Part shown: piece by piece, positions 1-5,642 of the stretch | Layout: every line of letters starts with the position of its first letter | Position numbering within the stretch: position 1 is the stretch's first letter | Assembly: GCA_938092125.1 (NCBI GenBank) | Contig: CALKMQ010000188.1 | Span: 1-6,125 of the forward strand | DNA length: 6,125 bases | Direction of reading: 5' to 3' | From: an uncultured bacterium | GTDB taxonomy: Bacteria; Fidelibacterota; Marinisomatia; Marinisomatales; UBA1611 | Translations under genes and position numbers: made by a program | The notes under the pieces: model-generated | What the model was told of the DNA's origin: nothing | Databases searched by the model: none | Seen by the model: only the letters and a program-made list of their open reading frames with translations

Positions 1-438
1 TTCATTGCTGCAATCGCAGCCGCAAATTCTGATACTTGGGCTACTGAAATTGGAAAGTTCTCCAAAAAAAACCCGATTGATATAATATCGGGTAAAAAAT
101 TAGAGGAAGGAGAATCAGGCGGTGTAACTTTCATTGGGATAATCGGATCTTTATTAGGTTCTCTATTAATTAGTCTAACTGGATATATATTTGATGTTCA
201 TATTAAATATTTAATGATAATATTTATATCTGGTTTTTTTGCTTCTCTCTTTGATTCTATTCTAGGAAGCACATTCCAAAGTCGTTTTATATCAAAAAAT
301 GGTTTAATTATTTCTGAGTCTTATATTAAAAACTATTATCTTTTCACTGGGGACAAAAGACTGAACAACGACGCCGTCAACTTTTTTTGTACTGTTTCAT
401 CTCCTTTATTTTTAATTATAATCAACACAGTTTTATAA
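1..438 (+). CDS. DUF92 family integral membrane protein, 3' part (5' end outside window)
   Basis: The frame is open from base 1 to the TAA at 436-438, giving the last 145 residues; the N-terminal part lies outside the window. Conserved DUF92 (TIGR00297/PF01940) blocks appear in the expected order: NSDTWATEIG (residues 9-18), GESGGVTFIGIIGSLLGS (37-54), DSILGSTFQ (85-93) and NNDAVN (122-127). Hydrophobic stretches at about 43-60, 69-84 and 127-144 are likely membrane helices. Known for the family: the plant plastid member VTE6 is a phytyl-phosphate kinase, and the animal member is TMEM19; most bacterial members have no proven reaction. A polyprenyl- or phytyl-phosphate kinase role is therefore possible here but is inference. 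The gene converges on the minus-strand series and ends 2 nt before a shared terminator hairpin. The methionine at 214 is internal and is not the start. The family call is firm; the function is not. Confidence 0.88.
   Translation, partial: FIAAIAAANSDTWATEIGKFSKKNPIDIISGKKLEEGESGGVTFIGIIGSLLGSLLISLTGYIFDVHIKYLMIIFISGFFASLFDSILGSTFQSRFISKNGLIISESYIKNYYLFTGDKRLNNDAVNFFCTVSSPLFLIIINTVL
64..93 (-). terminator. Possible antisense terminator inside the DUF92 gene
   Basis: ACCCGAT (71-77) and ATCGGGT (87-93) form a perfect 7-bp stem with four G-C pairs and a 9-nt loop. Read on the minus strand, it is followed by eight T (71 to 64), the classic shape of a Rho-independent terminator. It lies within DUF92 codons, about 370 nt beyond the main terminator, so it could stop read-through from the minus-strand series. 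It could also be chance: the bases encode SKKNPIDIISGKK, an AT-rich stretch rich in lysine codons. Confidence 0.35.
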
Positions 439-466
439 AAAAAAGAGCCTATAAATAGGCTCTTTT
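437..466. terminator. Bidirectional Rho-independent terminator
   Basis: A perfect inverted repeat, AAAAGAGCCTAT (441-452) and ATAGGCTCTTTT (455-466), separated by AA, lies just after the DUF92 stop codon and 26 nt beyond the stop of the convergent minus-strand gene. Read on the minus strand, the stem is followed by an unbroken run of eight T (444 to 437), a good U-tract. Read on the plus strand, the T run is only TTTT. It should therefore serve both genes, more efficiently for the minus-strand series. Confidence 0.88.
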
Positions 467-492
467 AGAAAATACTAATTTTAAAATATTGC

Positions 493-726
493 TTAGATTA
501 CTTTGTAAACTAGTAACCCAACCATAACTATTAAAGAAATAAATATTAAAGAGACACCTATATTCCCTTTTTTTATCTCTTCCCACTCATCTATGTCTGT
601 TGATAACCAGTCAAAAACTTTCAAAGCAATTCCTACCCCGAAAGCAAAACCGACTGCTGCTGTAACAGACCAACCTACAGCACGTAAATACTGTAATAAA
701 GTTTCTTCTAATCCTAAGCCAATCAT
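493..726 (-). CDS. DUF350-type small membrane protein
   Basis: A 77-residue protein with two predicted membrane helices, at about 15-38 and 56-76. They are joined by a charged loop, DWLSTDIDEWEEIKKGN (39-55). The pattern of a Gly/Ala-rich first helix, then ALKVFDWL, then EEIKKGNIGVSL leading into the second helix matches the DUF350 (PF03994) repeat as I know it. Many members carry two such units (about 130 residues); this one has a single unit, which also occurs. The molecular function of the family is not established. The ATG start is well supported by an AAGGAGG Shine-Dalgarno sequence 4 nt upstream that overlaps the TAA of the preceding secreted-protein gene. The two genes are probably translated together. 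It is the last gene before the terminator at 437-466. Confidence 0.8.
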   Translation of the reverse strand: MIGLGLEETLLQYLRAVGWSVTAAVGFAFGVGIALKVFDWLSTDIDEWEEIKKGNIGVSLIFISLIVMVGLLVYKVI

Positions 727-730
727 AATT

Positions 731-737
731 CCTCCTT
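731..737 (-). promoter_or_regulatory. Strong Shine-Dalgarno overlapping upstream stop codon
   Basis: The minus strand reads AAGGAGG, then AATT, then ATG (726-724). The first two bases of this site lie in the TAA stop (738-736) of the secreted-protein gene, so ribosomes ending there are placed to reinitiate on the DUF350 gene. It is the best Shine-Dalgarno match seen in the window; hutU and hutI have none recognisable. Confidence 0.85.
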
Positions 738-1185
738 ATGAAGTTTGTAAATCAATTTTTTGCATAAACTCTGAAGAGTCTAATGTACCTGCAGCCAGCT
801 GTATAGCATCATTTGATGAACATGTTGCTTCAAAAACCATCGTTTCACCTTTTGATGAAGGTACATTTACCTTAACACTTATTTCTTGTGGAACATACGC
901 ATTGGAAAGTCCCAAACTATTCTGATGTGATACTGCTTGACCAGCAGAAGCAAACCCAACGAGCATAACCATTTCAAAATTATTTCTATTACTTTCTAAG
1001 GTTAAAGAAAATAAGTTGCTGTCAAAATCCATAGAGGATGCATTAACTGATACTCTGTATGAAGAGCATACACTTTTAATCTTCTTTTTAAATGCATAGT
1101 TAGCGGAAGCATAGTTAAAAACTAAAAGTGTTAAACAAGTTAGAATTGAAATATACTTGGCTGTTTTGTGATATATTTTGTTCAT
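736..1185 (-). CDS. Secreted protein of unknown function
   Basis: A 149-residue protein that I do not recognise. The N-terminus is a typical Sec signal peptide: basic residues (MNKIYHKTAKY), a hydrophobic core at 11-25 (YISILTCLTLLVFNY), and an A-S-A cleavage motif at 26-28, giving a mature protein of about 121 residues from Asn29. The mature part is rich in Ser and Asn with alternating hydrophobic residues, which suggests a beta-rich fold. Its only two cysteines, Cys40 and Cys122, could form a disulfide after export. No catalytic motif is visible. The ATG at 1185 directly precedes the signal peptide, with only a weak AAGA-like ribosome site. It lies 41 nt after hutI, and its stop codon is built into the Shine-Dalgarno of the DUF350 gene, so those two products probably act together at the envelope (inference). 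A periplasmic or surface protein is likely; its role is unknown. Confidence 0.75.
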   Translation of the reverse strand: MNKIYHKTAKYISILTCLTLLVFNYASANYAFKKKIKSVCSSYRVSVNASSMDFDSNLFSLTLESNRNNFEMVMLVGFASAGQAVSHQNSLGLSNAYVPQEISVKVNVPSSKGETMVFEATCSSNDAIQLAAGTLDSSEFMQKIDLQTS

Positions 1186-1200
1186 ATGATTCTTAAAATT

Positions 1201-1216
1201 AAACTCTTGAGAGTTT
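1201..1216. repeat. Short inverted repeat between hutI and the secreted-protein gene
   Basis: AAACTCT and AGAGTTT are perfect 7-nt arms around TG, midway in the 41-nt gap between the hutI stop (1227) and the start at 1185. In minus-strand RNA it would form a small hairpin followed by TTTAATTTT-like sequence. It has only two G-C pairs and a broken U-run, so it is at most a weak terminator. It could instead be a protein-binding operator or a 5' RNA stem for the downstream gene. Confidence 0.4.
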
Positions 1217-1226
1217 CTAACAAATA

Positions 1227-2435
1227 TTAAAATACAAAATTTCCAGATTTTATTACGGTACGTATGGGATTTATTGAAAAATTATAAGGGATTTCGATTA
1301 TACTTGAGACATCCCATATTATTATATCTGCAATTTTGCCTACCTCTATTGAACCACTTGTCTCATGCCTATTTAGTACTTTTGCAGGAATGTATGTACT
1401 TGAATAAAGTGCTTCAGAAATTTCCATTTTCATATATAAAACAGATAGCATAATAATAAAGATCATTGATTGAATATTGCAACTTCCAGGATTATAATCT
1501 GTTGCTATAGCAATATCTAACCCAGCATTTTTTAGTTTTTCGTAAGGAGCATAATCTTTTTCCCCAAGAAAAAATGTAGTCCCAGGTAATAATACTGCTG
1601 TTACATTTGACTCTAGCATATGCGCTATATCCTCATCATTAATTTTCATTAAATGATCCGCGGAGACGCATTTTAAAATTCCAGCAAGACTAGAACCACC
1701 AATGTTTCTAAATTCATCAGCATGAATTTTTGGAGTCAATCCATATTCACATCCTTTCTCTAGGACTCTTTTTGTTTGCTCTAGATTAAAATATCCTTCT
1801 TCACAAAAGACATCATTAAATTCTGCTATGCCTTGTTTTGCTATTTCCGGGATAATAACTTTACACAGATAATTAACATATTCGTCAGGCTTTTTTTTAT
1901 ACTCTACTGGTATTGCATGCGCTCCCATAAAAGTAGGAACAATATCAATCAAATGAGTTGATTGAAGGTCATTTAAGACTTTCAAAGATTTTAATTCACT
2001 ATCAAGATTTAAGCCATATCCACTTTTTGCTTCTATTGTTGTAGTACCGAGTTTCAGAAAGTTATCCATTCTATTTTGAATTCTATTTTTTAAATTTATT
2101 TCTGAGGATGACCTTAAACTACTGATGCTATCATTAATACCTCCTCCATTTTTAGCAATTTCATCATATGATAAACCATCAACTCTCATTTTAAATTCTC
2201 TGTGCCTATCTTCAAAAAAAACTGGATGAGTATGGCAATCAACAAATCCAGGAGTTAATAATTTATTTTTACAGTCATATACATCATCTGCTGAATTTAA
2301 ATTTTTTCCTATTTCCTTTATCTTTCCATTCTCAATGACTATTTCTAGGTTCTTGCTTGACGCCATAGAACCCTTTTCAGAATCATAAGAAACCAAAGTA
2401 CCAATATTTAATAACTTTAAAGATTGACTATTCAT
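1227..2435 (-). CDS. hutI: Imidazolonepropionase (4-imidazolone-5-propionate hydrolase)
   Basis: A 402-residue cytoplasmic metal-dependent hydrolase of the amidohydrolase superfamily. It opens the ring of 4-imidazolone-5-propionate to give N-formiminoglutamate, the third step of histidine breakdown. The metal-site HxH is His68-Thr-His70 in TPGFVDCHTHPVF (61-73), with further ligands His238 (KIHADEF, 236-242) and Asp313 (ATDYNPGS, 311-318). Glu241 and His261 (SADH) fit the catalytic positions; the spacings His238 to Glu241, His261 and Asp313 equal those I recall for Bacillus subtilis HutI. Other family blocks are AKNGGGI (94-100), EAKSGYG (135-141) and PTFMGAHAIP (167-176). The length is normal (about 400-420) and the gene looks intact. 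It starts at ATG 2435, 9 nt after the hutU stop. The leader is A/T-only with no Shine-Dalgarno sequence, so translation may depend on coupling to hutU. Confidence 0.97.
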   Translation of the reverse strand: MNSQSLKLLNIGTLVSYDSEKGSMASSKNLEIVIENGKIKEIGKNLNSADDVYDCKNKLLTPGFVDCHTHPVFFEDRHREFKMRVDGLSYDEIAKNGGGINDSISSLRSSSEINLKNRIQNRMDNFLKLGTTTIEAKSGYGLNLDSELKSLKVLNDLQSTHLIDIVPTFMGAHAIPVEYKKKPDEYVNYLCKVIIPEIAKQGIAEFNDVFCEEGYFNLEQTKRVLEKGCEYGLTPKIHADEFRNIGGSSLAGILKCVSADHLMKINDEDIAHMLESNVTAVLLPGTTFFLGEKDYAPYEKLKNAGLDIAIATDYNPGSCNIQSMIFIIMLSVLYMKMEISEALYSSTYIPAKVLNRHETSGSIEVGKIADIIIWDVSSIIEIPYNFSINPIRTVIKSGNFVF

Positions 2436-2444
2436 TTTATTATT

Positions 2445-4091
2445 TTATTTTGGAATATCAATCGACCAATTCTCAGCGTTAGTTATAGCATCAGAATAAC
2501 CAGCGTCAGCATGACGAACAACTCCCATGCCAGGATCATTTGTCAAAACCCTAGAAATTCTTTTATCCATTTCTTCTGTTCCATCAGCTACGATGACCTG
2601 CCCAGCATGAACTGAATATCCCATTCCAACTCCTCCCCCATGATGAATTGAAACCCATGTTGCACCACTAGCAGTATTCACTAAAGCGTTTAAAAGCGGC
2701 CAGTCAGCTACAGCATCAGAGCCATCTTTCATAGACTCTGTTTCTCGGTTTGGAGAAGCTACAGATCCACAATCCAAATGATCACGTCCAATTACAATTG
2801 GTGCTGATAATTCACCATTTTTCACCATTTTATTTAATTTTAGACCAAACCTTACACGGTCTTTATAACCCAACCAACAAATTCTTGAGGGAAACCCTTG
2901 AAATGAAACTTTTTGATTCGCCATTTTTATCCAATGACACAGAGCTTTATCGTTGGAAAACATTTTTAAGGCAACTTCATCCGTTTTATATATATCATTT
3001 TTATCTCCAGATAAAGCAACCCACCTAAATGGCCCCTTACCTTCACAAAAAAGAGGTCGAATATATTCAGGTACAAAACCTGGTATGTCAAATGCATTTT
3101 TAACGCCTGCTTTTTTTGCTTGTGCTCGGATATTATTACCATAATCAAAAACAATAGATCCAAGACGCTTTAATTCTAAAAGAGCCTCAACATGAATGCC
3201 CATAGACTGTATAGACTTTTCTATATACAAAGATTTATTTTTTTCTCGAAGATTTTTTGCTTCATCGACACTATAGCCTATAGGTATATAACCCACTAAT
3301 TCATCGTGCGCTGAAGTTTGATCAGTAACAAGATCAGGGATTACTTTATTTTTCGCAAAAATAGGTACAATTTCAGCAGCATTACCAATAAGACCAATAC
3401 TTAGCGGTTCTTTATTGTTTAGAGCCGATTTTGCCCAACTTAAAGCTTCATCGATATCATTTGTTGCTTTATCGAGGTATTGAGTTTCTAGACGGCGATT
3501 AACTCTATTTTTATCTATTTCAATACAAATAGCAACACCCCCAGCCATTGTTACAGATAAAGGTTGAGCACCACCCATACCTCCAAGACCTGAAGTCAGC
3601 ACTAATTTTCCAGCTAGATTGTCTAAATCAAAGTGTTTTTTTGCTGCTGCAATGAATGTTTCATATGTGCCTTGAAGAATGCCTTGCGTTCCTATATATA
3701 TCCAACTCCCAGCAGTCATTTGCCCATACATCATTAAGCCTTCAGCTTCAAGCTTATCAAAATGATCCCAATTAGCCCAGTTTGGGACAAGGTTTGAATT
3801 TGCAATTAAAACACGAGGTGAATATGAATGTGTCTTAAGAACAGCCACAGGTTTTCCAGATTGAATTATCAAAGTTTCATCTAGGTTTAATCTTTTTAAC
3901 GTTTCTAATATTAAATCAAAGCTTTTCCAATCACGAGCGGCTTTACCTTTACCTCCATAAACAATTAATTCGTCAGGATCTTCAGCAACATCTTTATCCA
4001 AATTATGCTGAATCATACGATAAGCAGCTTCTATTTGCCAATTTTTACAATTTAGTTTTGATCCAACAGGTGGTATAATATTTCTTTTCAT
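2445..4091 (-). CDS. hutU: Urocanate hydratase (urocanase)
   Basis: Converts urocanate to 4-imidazolone-5-propionate using tightly bound NAD+ as an electrophile; the second step of histidine breakdown, cytoplasmic. With the ATG at 4091 it has 548 residues, within the family's usual 550-560. Visible blocks are: LNCKNWQIEAA near the start, VYGGKGKAAR (about 44-53), the NAD-binding glycine-rich stretch SGLGGMGGAQPLSVTMAGG (about 167-185), the urocanase signature FQGFPSRICW with the active-site Cys at about 405, HLDCGSVASPNRETE (about 438-452) and HHGGGVGMGYSVHAGQV (about 483-499). The frame stays open to a TTG at 4127, but that start would add 12 residues outside the family alignment and overlap the upstream gene by 28 nt. 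The sequence MKRNIIPPVG from 4091 is the usual N-terminus. The upstream stop is 8 nt away; hutI follows after 9 nt. No Shine-Dalgarno sequence is visible. Confidence 0.97.
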   Translation of the reverse strand: MKRNIIPPVGSKLNCKNWQIEAAYRMIQHNLDKDVAEDPDELIVYGGKGKAARDWKSFDLILETLKRLNLDETLIIQSGKPVAVLKTHSYSPRVLIANSNLVPNWANWDHFDKLEAEGLMMYGQMTAGSWIYIGTQGILQGTYETFIAAAKKHFDLDNLAGKLVLTSGLGGMGGAQPLSVTMAGGVAICIEIDKNRVNRRLETQYLDKATNDIDEALSWAKSALNNKEPLSIGLIGNAAEIVPIFAKNKVIPDLVTDQTSAHDELVGYIPIGYSVDEAKNLREKNKSLYIEKSIQSMGIHVEALLELKRLGSIVFDYGNNIRAQAKKAGVKNAFDIPGFVPEYIRPLFCEGKGPFRWVALSGDKNDIYKTDEVALKMFSNDKALCHWIKMANQKVSFQGFPSRICWLGYKDRVRFGLKLNKMVKNGELSAPIVIGRDHLDCGSVASPNRETESMKDGSDAVADWPLLNALVNTASGATWVSIHHGGGVGMGYSVHAGQVIVADGTEEMDKRISRVLTNDPGMGVVRHADAGYSDAITNAENWSIDIPK

Positions 4092-4099
4092 AGTTTTTA

Positions 4100-5206
4100 T
4101 TAAAAATATCTTTTTAATTTTTTCCAATAGTAAGGATTATCAACAAAAACATTGTAGGAAAATATAGATATATTATTAAAGCTCATCTTCCTTAACCTTT
4201 TAATTTTTTTTCCAACAATTCTAGCATTTTGATTATATGTAGAAATACCAACAATAATTTTTTTATGATATTGGGAAGGGATATTATCTTTGATCATGTA
4301 CATATTCTGAACAAATTTATCATTATCCACAACATAATTCATGGGAACAGCCCAATCTAAATAACCAGCTGATAGCCATAGGTCCCACTCTTGAAAGAAC
4401 ATTAATTTAGCATCATAAATATTAGGCTTTACAGCGGCGGAAATAATTGAATTTGGCAAATTTAATTTAATTAATTTTTTTGATTCTTTAACGAAACTAG
4501 TTATCGAGTTTCTCCTAAATTCAGAAAAAACTATACTATCATCTTCACGATAGTAAATATCATTTATTTTATTTAATGTTCTAAACTCTGTTAGTCCCCT
4601 TTCATTAAATCCATACTTTGTGTTATGAAACCTTATATAGTCATAATGAATTCCATCAACTAAATAGTTTTCAGATAATTCAGATACCACATTTAGCAAA
4701 TAATCATTAACAGATGGATTTGTAGGTGCTAAATAGAAACCTTCTCCATCAATTTTCATAGCGTTTTTATTACTTTGATATTGAATAGTTTTTATATATT
4801 TATCTTTATTAGACCTATCTAACCATTCAGGATTTTCCAGTAAAAGATGGTTTTTTTGTTTAGGTAATAATTTTGAAGACCATAAATAATAAATATTTAT
4901 CCATGCATGAATTTTAATATTACTACTCTTGTTGGAGTTTATTAAATATTCTAACGGATCAAAGTCAGCATCGACAAGATGTGACTTTGGAACAAAACTT
5001 GAATTATAATAAGCATCACCTCGTCCTCTTACTTGCGCAAAAATATGATTAAAACCATTAGTTTCAGCAAAATCTAGTACGCTATCAATTAGATCCTTAT
5101 TGACCATATGATCTCGTACAACCCAAAGTGCTTTAACTGAGGGACTGCTATCTGAAGATATGAGAAAGCAGTTTAAAAAAAAAAGAAGAAGATACTTTAA
5201 ACGCAA
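4100..5206 (-). CDS. Secreted GH10-like (GHL10/PF02638) glycosyl hydrolase
   Basis: About 368 residues. A signal peptide is evident: MRLKY, a hydrophobic core LLLFFLNCFLI (6-16), then polar SSDSS; Cys13 does not sit in a lipobox. The rest matches the GHL10 TIM-barrel family (PF02638, formerly DUF187): FAQVRGRGDAYYNSSFVPKS (56-75), DPLEYLI (83-89), IHAWINIYYLW (99-109), NPEWLD (125-130), FYLAPTNPSV (157-166), VDGIHYDYIRFH (183-194), ISAAVKPN (255-262), DLWLSAGYLDWAVPMNY (275-291) and IVGISTYN (318-325). Asp184, Tyr188 and Asp189 lie in the segment where relatives carry DGIHxDDY or DGIHxDYxRY. Members are predicted to cut envelope or extracellular glycans; the substrate here is unknown. No ATG occurs before codon 34, inside the domain, so TTG at 5206 is the most plausible start; the frame is open back to the rplQ stop. 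No clear Shine-Dalgarno sequence precedes it. The family call is good; the start is uncertain. Confidence 0.87.
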   Translation of the reverse strand: MRLKYLLLFFLNCFLISSDSSPSVKALWVVRDHMVNKDLIDSVLDFAETNGFNHIFAQVRGRGDAYYNSSFVPKSHLVDADFDPLEYLINSNKSSNIKIHAWINIYYLWSSKLLPKQKNHLLLENPEWLDRSNKDKYIKTIQYQSNKNAMKIDGEGFYLAPTNPSVNDYLLNVVSELSENYLVDGIHYDYIRFHNTKYGFNERGLTEFRTLNKINDIYYREDDSIVFSEFRRNSITSFVKESKKLIKLNLPNSIISAAVKPNIYDAKLMFFQEWDLWLSAGYLDWAVPMNYVVDNDKFVQNMYMIKDNIPSQYHKKIIVGISTYNQNARIVGKKIKRLRKMSFNNISIFSYNVFVDNPYYWKKLKRYF

Positions 5207-5233
5207 AAGAAAACGATAAACTATCTTTAAAAT

Positions 5234-5638
5234 TTACTTATCAGATTTTTCTGCAGCTGGTTTTTCAACTGGCACAGTTTCAATTGATTCAACAAACTCT
5301 ATGAGCGAAACAGGAGCTCTGTCATTATCCCTATAACCAAGTTTAGTGATCCTAGTGTACCCCCCAGGTCTATCAGAAAACATTGGTGCAATTTCTTCGA
5401 AAAGAATTCGTACAATATTCTTTTTAGGAATCTTCTTAATTACTAGCCTTCTTGAATGGAGACTATTCTTTTTAGCTAAGGTGACTAATGGCTCAATATA
5501 TGATCTGAGTTCTTTTGCCTTTGGATCTGTAGTTTTAATTTTTTTATGAACTATTAACTGGCATGCTAAATTCATTAGTAGTGCCCTACGATTACCAACC
5601 TTCCTACCTAATTTGCGTCCTTTTTTCTTGTGGCGCAT
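5234..5638 (-). CDS. rplQ: 50S ribosomal protein L17
   Basis: A 134-residue ribosomal protein of the large subunit. The N-terminal basic block MRHKKKGRKLGRKVGNRRA (1-19), the family signature region KIKTTDPKAKELRSYIEPLV (33-52), KKNIVRILFEEIAPMFSDRP (72-91) and GGYTRITKLGYRDNDRAP (92-109) are all typical. A short acidic and lysine-bearing tail (about 120-134) follows the core, as in many non-enterobacterial L17 proteins. The ATG at 5638 follows the rpoA stop by 4 nt, and a GAGGG Shine-Dalgarno sequence (5651-5647), inside the last rpoA codons, sits 8 nt upstream. This gene order is the normal end of the alpha operon. The next gene begins after only 27 nt without a visible terminator. Confidence 0.98.
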   Translation of the reverse strand: MRHKKKGRKLGRKVGNRRALLMNLACQLIVHKKIKTTDPKAKELRSYIEPLVTLAKKNSLHSRRLVIKKIPKKNIVRILFEEIAPMFSDRPGGYTRITKLGYRDNDRAPVSLIEFVESIETVPVEKPAAEKSDK

Positions 5639-5642
5639 TTGA

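Noticed and set aside
593..925. Open plus-strand frame of 110 codons
   Set aside because: It runs antisense to the well-supported DUF350 and secreted-protein genes, has no ribosome site, and its translation has no recognisable domain.
2424..3144. Plus-strand open frames (2424-2615, 2750-3028, 2953-3144) opposite hutU and its end
   Set aside because: All lie antisense to strongly conserved urocanase codons; the translations look like random low-complexity sequence.
2966..3163. Second minus-strand frame of 65 codons inside hutU
   Set aside because: It is an out-of-frame overlap with the intact hutU reading frame and carries no motif.
4092..4127. Upstream TTG start for hutU, overlapping the hydrolase gene by 28 nt
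   Set aside because: The extra 12 residues fall outside the usual urocanase N-terminus; the ATG at 4091 fits the family and leaves a clean 8-nt gap.
5130..5206. Lipoprotein signal in the hydrolase (Cys13 in FLNCF)
   Set aside because: The Asn before the Cys and the hydrophobic residues after it do not fit a lipobox; an ordinary Sec signal peptide is more likely.
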